NCBI GenBank assembly: GCA_963377175.1
Contig: CAUJNA010000186.1
Span: forward strand, 1 to 64,000
Source: Effrenium voratum
Taxonomy: Eukaryota; Sar; Dinophyceae; Suessiales; Symbiodiniaceae
Length of the DNA: 64,000 nucleotides
Direction: 5' to 3'
Shown here piece by piece: positions 1 to 9,782 of this stretch (position 1 is the first letter of the stretch; every line of letters begins with the position of its first letter). Below the pieces are notes generated by a model that made no database searches, was not told where the DNA came from, and was given only the letters and a program-made list of their open reading frames with translations. A program made the translations under genes and the position numbers.

Positions 1-2176
1 TCGCCTCATTGAGATCATTAAAAACGAATGATCTCTGACTACTGTTCTTACTTTTTTCCAACAAGCCAAAAATCGAGTTGGCTATTATTGTTTTAATTGC
101 CTTGTCTTCTTCAATATTTTCGCTTATTCGCTTTCCCCAGAGTTCCTCAACCAACATTTTATTATCTACCTTGTGGATGAAGTGTGGCTGTTTGTAGTGA
201 GTAATGGACAACTCGCCAGATGCAACAAGTGGCATAAAATGCTTAAGAAACATACCATAAACTATATTAGTATCATTATTAAAAAACAGATTGCGATGCG
301 TCAGTTCTGCTTTTACCAAATATATATTTACATCCTTGATCTTACATTTACTATTATAAGCTTTCCACTTATCAAACTGATTAAAAACTCCTATTCTGGT
401 AATCGTATTAAATGCATCTGTAAACGCTTTGTTCATGTCGATCTCCTGTTTTGGAGCATCCAATTTATCCAAGCCCTTGAGTAACTCGCCTTGTGGCACG
501 ATGGTTCTATAATTATTTAAAACTTGTATATCGGTAGGACTATAATAAGACTTGTGATTTGGATTGAATAATTTCTTTTTGAATGTAAACATCGCTTCAG
601 TCATATTGTTGTAAACCGTTTCTCTGTCTACTGTGATGTCACTATTGATCTGGTCGTCTATCAGACACTGTGACCTAATATTTAGATATACATGATTGAA
701 GTCCGCCCTCAATTCTGAAATAGTCCCTGCTTTGTGAATAATCCTGCATTCATACCCTATATTTTTGAAATCGCAAAATAATTTATTTAGATCATTCTCT
801 CTATGAACTAAATCTAAAAAGTTCTTTTCCTGTTTGTCGGTTCTGTTCGCAATTGTTGCCTTAACCATTTCAAAAATGTCATCAATAGTAGAAAACATTT
901 TGCAAATCGATGGCTTCTCTCTATCACTTATATGATAGTCGGGTCGTGCCCTTGCTACAAATGCATCATCAGTATTTTGTTTTTGTTCCAATCTTTTAAT
1001 ATTATTATTCAGTGTGTAGATATGATTATTTTTGACCATTGCATAAAGGGCTCTGATGTTGCGGTCAAACATCTCTGGTGAATAAGAATAAATGATTTTG
1101 CCCAGTTGGTCTATTATTCTCACTCGCATTCTGTATTTTATAAACACCGGGATCATGTCATCAATTGACGCCCCCGACTCTGTGAATTCCTGTTCTGTTT
1201 TATTTATTAGTTTTAGTATCATCCCTCGCGACATTGGTTCTTTCTTCTTGTTGTTCATTAGGGTATCTTTATAATAATCTGTGAGTGTGTTCAACCAACA
1301 TTGATTGTCTACATAATTACCTTTCTGGATTGCTTCCATAAATGTTTCTTTCGATGTATCCAATTCGGTACACATGTAAGTATTATACATACTGATGTTT
1401 TCCGATCTTCTCAGGTTGGCTTGTCGTGGATTACTAGGCTGTCCACCTTCCACCTTTCTGGCTCTCAAGATCTTCAAGGCACCGATATACCCCGTCTCTA
1501 CGTTGTAAGCCACAGCGTTAGTCTTCTTGGTTAACCTCTTCTTCTTGTTGATCTCGATTGTTTTTTTCTGATCAACGCCAACATACCCACCCATAATAGT
1601 TAGCATTGTTTCAAATTCTGGATCTTGGGCGAGTGTTACAATGAACTTTCTGAATAGATCATAATCATTGGTTTTTACAATTCGTTTGCCTACATACTCG
1701 TCTATGTTTGTGCTGGCGTTAACGGTGTATGTTCTCTCCTTACCGTCCTTTGTTATGGGGTAATATTTGAGTTCTCCGTATTCTGTTTTGTATGTGAAAG
1801 CCGGCTGTTTGTTGTCACCTTCCCTAACACCTTCGCGGTAAAGCATGACGTCTAATGTCCATGACTCATCGTTCGCCTTAGACTGCTTTACAATGTTAGT
1901 TACAGTGCTTCGTTTCATCCTAACATTCCACGGTAGATTTATACGGTTGTTTTGGATCACATCGTCGCATTTTTTGTCCCATTTCTTTTTTTCCTTTGGG
2001 GTGGTTGCATTGATAAACCCGTCAATAATAGTTGATGCGGTGCTAAACTGTGCAATTTTTCGCTGTTCATATAGATCTCTCAATTCGGTGGCTTTTTCCC
2101 TGGTATCGCCTGCTAACCTATCAATTCTTGAATTTAATGACCCGATGTTATTTCTTATAGTTTTTGACAATGACAT
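1..2176 (-). CDS. DNA polymerase family B (protein-primed-like), C-terminus beyond window
   Basis: An uninterrupted minus-strand reading frame runs from an ATG at 2176 to the first base of the window, at least 725 codons, so the 3' end is missing. Near the C-terminal side it has a motif A-like segment EIDMNKAFTDAF followed by GVFNQFDKW, and close to the window edge a motif B-like KTIIANSIFGLLEK (K-x3-NS-x-x-G). The order and spacing fit a family B replicative polymerase of the kind carried by Polintons and PLVs; motif C should lie outside the window. It is transcribed divergently from the small gene at 2301. The GC-rich element has a polymerase with a comparable motif B at 49.5 kb. The family is inferred from motifs; the subfamily is not established. 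Confidence 0.6.
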   Translation of the reverse strand, partial: MSLSKTIRNNIGSLNSRIDRLAGDTREKATELRDLYEQRKIAQFSTASTIIDGFINATTPKEKKKWDKKCDDVIQNNRINLPWNVRMKRSTVTNIVKQSKANDESWTLDVMLYREGVREGDNKQPAFTYKTEYGELKYYPITKDGKERTYTVNASTNIDEYVGKRIVKTNDYDLFRKFIVTLAQDPEFETMLTIMGGYVGVDQKKTIEINKKKRLTKKTNAVAYNVETGYIGALKILRARKVEGGQPSNPRQANLRRSENISMYNTYMCTELDTSKETFMEAIQKGNYVDNQCWLNTLTDYYKDTLMNNKKKEPMSRGMILKLINKTEQEFTESGASIDDMIPVFIKYRMRVRIIDQLGKIIYSYSPEMFDRNIRALYAMVKNNHIYTLNNNIKRLEQKQNTDDAFVARARPDYHISDREKPSICKMFSTIDDIFEMVKATIANRTDKQEKNFLDLVHRENDLNKLFCDFKNIGYECRIIHKAGTISELRADFNHVYLNIRSQCLIDDQINSDITVDRETVYNNMTEAMFTFKKKLFNPNHKSYYSPTDIQVLNNYRTIVPQGELLKGLDKLDAPKQEIDMNKAFTDAFNTITRIGVFNQFDKWKAYNSKCKIKDVNIYLVKAELTHRNLFFNNDTNIVYGMFLKHFMPLVASGELSITHYKQPHFIHKVDNKMLVEELWGKRISENIEEDKAIKTIIANSIFGLLEKSKNSSQRSFVFNDLNEA

Positions 2177-2300
2177 AATATATTTTAGATATTAATTATT
2201 AATATTATTTTTTCTTTAGGTGTAATTTAGGGAAGAATTCATATTTAAATTAATTTCCTATAAAATGTCTTAAAGAAATGTTACATATAATATTATAGTC
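2177..2300. promoter_or_regulatory. divergent AT-rich promoter region
   Basis: This spacer separates the polymerase from the gene at 2301. A TTAAAGAAATG element lies 21-31 bases before the plus-strand ATG, and on the minus strand CTAAAGAAA lies about 36-43 bases before the polymerase ATG. Similar TTAAAGA sequences precede the genes at 16102 and 21337, so this is a candidate early-type promoter motif. This is inference from position and recurrence. Confidence 0.35.
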
Positions 2301-2588
2301 ATGATCACAGACAAACACCCCGACGACTTGACACTGGAAGAAATAAAAACAATGCTGGCGTATTACAACCGACTCTATTATTATAAAGTCAGAGACGATG
2401 AAGCATACAAGGCCAAAAAAAGGCAAAATGCTCTAAACACCGCGCATAGAAAAAGATTAGATAAAATGATTAAAGAGAGTGGCATTGAAATGGCACCCGA
2501 AGAACAAAAACCAAAACAAAAAACTGGCTTCCCGAGAAAATACAAATTTGAAGATTACGGGCTGAAAATGCCGAGTGGTGTAGAATAA
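2301..2588 (+). CDS. small basic protein, unrecognised
   Basis: A 95-residue ORF with an ATG start, rich in Lys, Tyr and Glu. The N-terminal half is predicted helical (LTLEEIKTMLAYYNRLYYYK), the middle is strongly basic, and the C-terminus carries GFPRKYKFEDYG. It is divergent from the DNA polymerase and has the TTAAAGAA element in its leader, which would suit an early gene. I recognise no family; a small DNA-binding or virion protein is possible. Confidence 0.5.
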   Translation: MITDKHPDDLTLEEIKTMLAYYNRLYYYKVRDDEAYKAKKRQNALNTAHRKRLDKMIKESGIEMAPEEQKPKQKTGFPRKYKFEDYGLKMPSGVE

Positions 2589-2681
2589 TTGGTTTATTTA
2601 ATCATTGATTATGATTAAATTGATCATTTTTTTAATAATTTTAATTCTAAATCGTTTCTCCATGTCTTGGATCATATTATA

Positions 2682-4635
2682 TTATTTTGACTTGTCTTTT
2701 TTCTTTTTCTTTTTAAAAACTTCATTTTCCAAATACTCTACACGATCGATTATTTTTGATAAAGCATCCCAACTAATACAAGCCATACGATCATAACACA
2801 TCGTTAAGTATTCTCCCGAATCATTTACAATATTATATTTCGGATTTGTGTATTGTTGAACATCTTGAGCAATCCATCCTAATTCAGTTTTTCTGGTTTT
2901 TTGATTCTTAACAAATGTTTTAATCTTAATGTTTTTTACCATGTTTACAGTATCATCTTCTACATCTTCTATATTATCTTTCAGTCTCTTATCGCTACTT
3001 AAATTAAATCCGTTAAATGATGAAAATTGAGTATCATCCAATTGTAAATATTTAGCGCCATCAATATAACTATCAATAGTTGTTGATGCTTCTAATCTTA
3101 AAACAGCATCACTATTTAAATGTCTCAAATTGATTTTATGAGCAATTCCAAAAGTCATATCGCCGTCAATAGACCAATCGCCTCGCAATTCGCTATTGCT
3201 TCCACTATTCAAAATAATTTTATTATCAGCATATGTTGCAGATAATCCAACAACCAAATTAATAGAGTTTGAAGTGTTGCTATTCCTAATTATTAAATCA
3301 TTTGTATCGACACACATTTCAGCATTATCAATTATTAGTTTTGATGTGTTGCCAAATTGAACATTGCCACTCGGTAAATTTTGTAATAATAAAGTATTTC
3401 CTGATACAGACTGAACTTGATTGACTTCAATCTTTTTACCAGAAACCATTGTTAAACCATTTGTATATACATCACCTAACACATCAACTGGTTTATTGAA
3501 TATGGTTTTTGATACAGCACCGTCGCACATAAAATATTGATTAGAAGAGTTAGTAATATCGCCAACACTAACAGCAACAAAATTATTATGCGCCATATAT
3601 AAACCTTCTGTACATCTTCTTAACCCACACTCTTCCGACATTAGCATCTCCGATTTGCGTTTCCCAAACGCCTCCTGAGCTTGACATCCACATTCTACCA
3701 TCTCTATTAATATTAAATTCACGATTAAACATTTGAAAAGTCATTTGTAGTCCTAAATTTGGTGAAGGGGTACAGCTAAACTTATTGCATATTATAGAAC
3801 CAGTAGTAAGCATGTTTAAATCACTATGTAAGGTTGCATTATCGCTAAAATTAATAGGACTTGTTAATGATTGAACGTTAGTATCTATTTTATCTAACTT
3901 TTGTAAATCTGCTGATATTAAACTATTTATTGTGTTTGAATTTTGAGTTATTAATACATCTTGTATATTATTATCTGATATAATTGAAGCAAATGTATTA
4001 CTGTAGGCTGTGTTAGTATTGAATAAACTAGTATCATTTGTATATAATGTTAACACATCTGCTTGAATAGTTGTTTTTTCTGCTGTAGTCCAAGAAGCAC
4101 CCGCTCCTGCTTGTAAATCTGCTATATCTGTAAGAATGGTTGTTATTGTGTTTCCGTGTCCTGTTATGTTATTAATGTTTGTGTCAATTAATGATATATG
4201 CGATGTTATTGTAGCATTTAAATTACTGATTAAATGTGTATTCGAACTAATGTTATTAAAATTAGAATCAAGTTTAATTGTATTTGCTGATATAGTCGGT
4301 AGTATTGAAGTTATGGTTAATCCGTGTGCTGTTATATTATTAAAGTTGCTTGTAATTGTTGCGTTTTGATTTACTTGTTCATTAAACATAGTTGTTGATG
4401 TTGCGTTTAACTCAGTAATATCTAAAATATTGGCATCTATCTTATTTTTCTGTGCTAAAATAAGAACATCAACTTCTTCAATTGTATAACCTCCACCTAA
4501 TGATCCTGCTGTGTCTGCTAATTCTTGTTTTGTAGCATAAACACTGCTTAATGTTGATGGTTCTGTTGAATTTATTAATACTAATTCACTTGCTACAATT
4601 CTACTTGAGCCGTCCAGTGATAATGTTGAAAACAT
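2682..4635 (-). CDS. fiber/spike protein with C-terminal S74 chaperone domain (frameshifted)
   Basis: Two overlapping minus-strand frames, 4635-3586 and 3722-2682, make one protein of roughly 650 residues if a single indel near 3,600-3,620 is allowed. The N-terminal part is a long shaft with many Asn/Thr/Ile-rich heptad-like repeats (NITGHG, NATITS). The C-terminal part ends in SSDKRLKDNIEDVEDD and ELGWIAQDVQ, the signature of Peptidase_S74 intramolecular chaperones that trimerise phage and viral fibers and then cleave themselves off. A Lys-rich tail follows. The GC-rich elements carry their own S74 fibers. The role is attachment fiber by family knowledge. The frame break may be an assembly indel or a real mutation. 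Confidence 0.7.
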
Positions 4636-4670
4636 AATTATTATATAGTAGGTTATATAATAATTATATT

Positions 4671-5223
4671 TTATCTTTTCTTTCCTCTTGAACCAAATAT
4701 ATTTTTATTTAATGCATTATATTTTTCTTGCTTCTGTCTCAAATATTCATTTTGCAATAATTGGTAATGCTGTGCTATATTTTGTAGCGGGTTTGGAGGC
4801 GGTTGTGGTTGCGATCTTCTTGGGGGCGGTGTGTTCGCTATTATATTATTTTGTTGCGGTTGTGGTTGTTGATTTTCTTCGTTGTACGCTACTTCATGAT
4901 CTATCCTTTGAGGTTTTGCTATTGGAACTGCTTTGGTTTAGATTTTATGGCTTAGTTTCTAATGGTCCTTGGCAATTGCGTTCATGACTGTATCTGTATG
5001 ATTTTAATGTTAAAGTTTTGGCACATTTTGGACAGGTTATTTTCTTTTCATTGCGTGCTTGAGTTTTTGAGTTGTTTTTAAGAGGTTCTACATGTTTTAT
5101 TTCTTGTGTTGGTTCTATTGTTGGTTCTGCCTTTGGTGCTTCTTCTTCTTCAATTGGTGGTAATTCATTTACTGGTGCGTCTGCTTCAATTGTATTAGTA
5201 ATTTCAGGTTCGACTTCTGACAT
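4671..5223 (-). pseudogene. acidic, zinc-finger, Pro/Gln-rich protein downstream of penton (broken frame)
   Basis: The first frame (5223-4945, 92 residues) has an acidic Glu/Pro-rich N-terminus and a C2HC-like finger CPKCAKTL with a later HERNC. It stops at TAA, but the coding pattern continues in another frame (about 4,930-4,671) as a Pro/Gln-rich tail ending NKNIFGSRGKKR; a short third frame links the two, so two indels are needed. The gene lies directly downstream of the penton gene on the same strand, the position taken in the GC-rich element by the gene at 54521-54937, which also has an acidic/Pro-rich N-terminus and a basic middle. Function unknown; a virion or DNA-binding protein is plausible. 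Confidence 0.5.
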
Positions 5224-5301
5224 ATATAATATATTATATATTTTGTCTATATGTTTTATATATTTTGTCTATATGGACAAATTGAGAAATATTAATAATT
5301 T

Positions 5302-5359
5302 AATATTATTAATTTGATATTTTTAATATTATTAATTTGATATTTTTAATATTATTAAT
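5302..5359. repeat. 23 bp AT-rich tandem repeat
   Basis: Two full copies and part of a third of a unit beginning AATATTATTAATTTGA lie between the penton C-terminus and the downstream gene. The rest of the 5224-5379 spacer is plain AT-rich DNA that includes the penton gene's downstream region. Confidence 0.6.
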
Positions 5360-5379
5360 ATTAATTTTTAGGGGTTTAT

Positions 5380-5586
5380 TTAGTTATCTAATTGAAAGAG
5401 AATGCTAAAAGAAATGGGAACGCCGTGAAAATCAATTAATTCGTTTCTTGAAGTTGTTATTCTAAAGTGTAGTCTCTTAATATTTTTACCGCCTACGTCA
5501 ATAAAATCTGCATATATGGGCGCTGTAAAATCTGTTATAACTCCGCCAAGTTGTTGATTAATTTGAACTTTTTTAATTACTGAACT
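5380..5586 (-). pseudogene. penton-like minor capsid protein, C-terminal exile
   Basis: This segment encodes the last 66 or so residues of the minor capsid protein whose N-terminal part is at 12707-13359. It includes QLGGVITDFTAPIYADFIDV and ends FSILFQLDN before TAA at 5380. It is separated from the rest by a copia insertion; the 5 bp duplication GAACT sits at 5582-5586. Reading across the insertion with one copy of GAACT keeps the frame, so the gene was intact when the retrotransposon landed. Confidence 0.75.
5582..5586. repeat. target site duplication (left)
   Basis: GAACT, identical to 12707-12711 immediately outside the right LTR. Five bases is the usual size for copia integration. Confidence 0.95.
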
Positions 5587-5740
5587 TGCGAATCTTTTGG
5601 ACCGAAACGCCTTCAATCAGATCCTCGTGAGACACAACCGAAAATGTCAACGACTGTACAACTCGTTCGGTAGTCACACACATGTGCACTACGAGGTATC
5701 TCATGACGATACATGAACACGGTGCATTAAAGGTTTAGCA
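5587..5740 (-). repeat. 3' LTR of copia element
   Basis: 154 bp, plus strand TGCGAATC...GTTTAGCA, identical by eye to 12553-12706. Because the element is on the minus strand this is its 3' LTR. Confidence 0.95.
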
Positions 5741-5749
5741 CCCCGCCTC
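5741..5749 (-). other. polypurine tract
   Basis: Minus strand GAGGCGGGG abuts the 3' LTR, the expected position and composition for plus-strand priming. Confidence 0.75.
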
Positions 5750-5915
5750 AGATTAACCTGAAACGGCCGAGAAAGGTTCATCATGCACCACAAACTGCAA
5801 AAGTGAGCAAAAGCTATGCATGTACAGCACCGCTTGCGTGCAACCTCCAGTTGCAAATGCTCAAAAAAAACTCTGCTGAAAACTCCGAATTCTCATCATC
5901 CACTGAAATCTGATA

Positions 5916-8900
5916 TCAATCTCCATTTGGTGGTTTCAGTGAAATAGGCTGCGCGACAATGCGTCGTCGCGTGCCCTCTGCACCATGGCATGTCATGCAC
6001 TTCTTGTAGTTTCTGACCGCAACAACCTCTGGGATTTCTGAAATCGGTCGATTTTGCACCCACTTGCAGTCGCGGCAATGATAGTGCTTGCCACTTGGAG
6101 TCACAAGAACCAAGCGGACATCTGCACTGCTCCCACTCGCGCTAGCTCCAGCATGCACATCGTTCACACGCTGCTCTTGCCAACGCTGTTCTTGCAAACG
6201 CTCCTCGCTCTCCTGCTTCAGAATCTGAGGACGTGTCCCATGCGTTTTCACCCATTTCACAAGCACGAAAAACCATGATCACACTGCGCATATGATGCTG
6301 CACACATTCCTCCTCCAGCTCGGTCTCACCGACCGGGGCATAGTCCTGCAGCTCATCTCGAATGCCAATGAGGCCTAGCAGCAAACGAATCCTCTGCCTG
6401 CTCAAAGCCTTCGTTGCCAAATCTGCTGGGTTCCACTTCGTCTGAACAACTCCAACCTGCACCACCCCCGCCTTCACTTTGCTCTGAAGCCAAAGATGGC
6501 GGGCTTCCAAATGGCGCACTTTTCCCGTTCCACGTCTCTGTTGTATCCCACGAGCAGCTGACGAATCTCCGAGCAACTTGAGCTCGATACAACTCACATC
6601 GCCCAAGGCAAAACCCAAAACAGCTCGAAGAAACAAAGCATCAGCCGCAGTGCTGATTGAACTGTAGAACTCTCGACTCCCCGCTCGAGACAAGGCCACA
6701 ACGCGCTGCTACCCACAACGCGCTGACCTCGACTTGCACTGTACCACAGGTGTGAGTTACACAGGATCATGCAACCAGATGTGCTTTTCCGAGTGTCCTT
6801 ATCTCCGGCCCAATCTGCATCACTGATGGCCTCGATAAGGAATGGGCACTTCGACTCCGTGATGAGTCCTTTCCCTGGTATCGGCTCCTCAAAAGCCAAT
6901 GCATGTCCTCTGGCACCCCAAAGATACAAAGCCATGTGAACAAGCAACTTCCAGGATCCACAGGTGGGCATGGACATGAACTGACTAAGAACACGGATCC
7001 CATATTGTGCTTCCACAACATCAGCTGACAAGTACAGCAATAGACCAACACCAGATCTGTAAGAACTGGCACGCTCCTCATCCAAAGGAGTCTGATCAAC
7101 CTCCGTGGGAAGCTTGCCAACCGGCAATGGCGTTTTGCGTGGTCTGTGCGTCGCCATGTCACACCCAACAGTCTCAAGAAGCTTCGTGAAATGGTTGAAG
7201 GGTGGCTGCAACAACAAAACATTGTCATGCCAAAGGAAATGCTGCCTCTTCAGAAATGTAATCTGATCACCGACCTCATGCAAACGATCAATCGAAACCT
7301 GATATCGCTCTTGCACAATTTTCTCAAATGCATCACACTGCTGCTGACTGCCTGCATACAGAACATCATCCACATGAATTAGCAAAACCATGAAACCAGG
7401 CGTGCCATCAATCTCCTGAATGCGGTAAAATGCAGGGATTTCTCCACATGAACTTGCGTTGACCCTGCTCTCCAAATAACCAGTAAAACTGTCGAACCAA
7501 ATCACGGCACCATCTCGCTGACCGGGGACACACTTCAGCATGTCAAATACAAGTACCTCGTCGCCCACACTAATGGTAATGAGCGTGGGGTGGACCTGAT
7601 CGCACGTCAAATAAGCATCGTGAACATCCATGCTGCCCATAGTCCACTGCTTGCTCTTCTTGAAATGCATATACAGCGAAGGAACAACTCTGCTCACTAT
7701 GGCGCTGCTGGAGGGTGCAAAAAGGCCACCACGGTCTGGATCAAGGTGCGCAAACTCCTTTGCAACCAGCCGTGCTCTCCTCAGCCACTTGCTCTGATGA
7801 TTGACCACCTTCTGTCGCCACGTGTGCACAAAACGCGCATTCAAACTCCGGTGTGTTCGGCGCAACGCGTCCTGCTCTCCAGTGTCTGTCACTTTTCGCA
7901 AGACGCCCTTTGACGCCAATCTCGCAACTTCAACTCGCTCTGCCAATGCGTCCAACGCCATCAAAGTGGCTTCATCAAGCTCTGGCTCACTAACAGATCC
8001 AGGATAATACAAGTCATCTGGATTGCACTCGTCCAAAACGCCCGGAAACAGAGTCTCATTTCTCTCACGCGCCTCCACTGCATCAGGAATACCTGCGTCC
8101 TCTGCCTTTATCCAGTCATGACTAAACCGGTCATCTGGATCAATTCTGCAATCATGATCAAAGTACTCCTCAAGCACCATAGCTTCATCTTCTGCCAGCT
8201 CTCCAGACAAAAGCTCATCCACATGCTCGAGCTTCTCTCCACCAACAACGCGCATGACACTACCATCTGCAATAATGCGAATGCCTGCTGCAAACGTTGG
8301 TGGGCTTGCAAGTCTGCTCGAGCTCGCTAGCTGCGCTGGTTGCACCCGAGCCTTCTTCTGCGGCTCAATCCTGGCCTGCTTGGGAGGACGCTCATCTTGC
8401 TCATCAACTTGCAAACCACGACCATCTCCCGTTTGTTCAGTGCGCTGACCTGTATCGTCCTCCATAGGAACAACTGCAGGATCAACCGCACCTCCATCAC
8501 TGCCCGCACCATCCTTCACATCTGAAGATGGCTCTGAACCTGCTTCATCCATCGGGCTTGCAACCCGAACCGGCGAATCTGCACCAAATAGTTGACCGCT
8601 GTCCATCAGTGCCGAAAGTGGGGCACCGTCGTCCAGAATAGGATGGACAAACTCCTGAATGACTTGCTGTGTCTTCCTGCCTTGCTTGGTCACATATGCC
8701 AAATGGCCGGCAGTGAGTCCTGGGTGGCCCCAACTGTAATCGCGCAAACATTCCTGCATCTCCTTGTCCCATCGTGAAGCTTCTGGAAGACGCTTCACGC
8801 AGCGAGTCATAAGCAAAGAGCCTGACTTTGTGCAAACAATATGTAAATCCGAAATTGCAATCTTCCCAAGCCAAATAGATTTAAGCCAGCCTGCTCTTCC

Positions 8901-9782
8901 CTTCGTGCTTGACTTCGCACGAGCCATGACACACTCGCCGAAAGAAACAACCTTGCCTGAATACTCACTCTGAGTGACCTGCTCAAACGCTGTCACACCA
9001 TGATGCGGGCTGTAGCGGTTCAAAACCCAAGCTGCATGCCGAAAGCACCACGAATGCAATGGGTGCTCGGTGGATACCAAACATCCGGATTTCTGCTCAT
9101 ACTGCTCCAGAAGAACACCTGCATGCAAACGAGTAATTTGCACTGTCTGTTCAACCATGCCATTTGCCTGATGGTCACCCTTAGGCGCTTGCTGCAGCTG
9201 AGTCCTGAGCCCAAGCCTTGCTCTCGTCTCCTGAATCTTTGACTGAAGGCCTATCATGGTAGGCTCGCCATCTGACTTCAGCACCACATCTGTATGCCCA
9301 AGCATGTTGAGCAGTCGGCACACCTCAGTAACCAAATACTTGGTCACCTGCGCGCCGCCCTTGCCTCGCACCGGAATGCAATCAATTGTGCCACTGTCTT
9401 TGTCTCTGAGGACCAAAACTGTGAGCTTCTTGGCCTCATCCTTCTCCCTTGAAGTAAAACTGAAATCCATAGCAACCAGAGGCACACCCTTCACAGAAGT
9501 TGATTTGCTATGCTTAGCATCCCGTGCCTTATGCGCCACGCAAAAAGCACACCACGGCGCGTAGGGCAAATGCGTTGCCGAGTGCTCGGCCACCTGTTCA
9601 GCTGTGGGCTGTGGCACATCAGGAACAAGTACTGGCTGCCTGCTTCTGTCGCTCTCAAGTTCCTTTGCAATCTCAACTCGCTCGCTCAATTTCATCTTCC
9701 GCTGATGGGATGCAATGCGACTGAAAACAGTTGCCTTCCCACCTGATTTTCCGATGCCCAAAACCAAACAAGCAGCTCGCAA
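5916..9782 (-). CDS. copia Pol: integrase, reverse transcriptase, RNase H (frame broken)
   Basis: The main frame, 9782-6594, begins inside the end of the gag-protease frame and is offset by -1. It has the integrase zinc motif (HSATHLPYAPWCAFC), integrase catalytic segments AMDFSF and LKSDGEPTM with NGMVEQTVQ, then RT motifs MDVHDAYLTC and IHVDDVLYAG, then RNase H segments SDADWAGDKDTRKSTSG. An indel near 6,700 moves the RNase H tail to the frame 6699-6142 (STAADALFLRAV, NPADLATKALSR). A further shift near 6,270 leads to a C-terminal extension, 6266-5916, with paired cysteines (HCRDCKW ... CMTCHG) that may bind zinc. No canonical slippery heptamer is visible in the gag/pol overlap, so programmed frameshifting is possible but unproven. 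Confidence 0.85.
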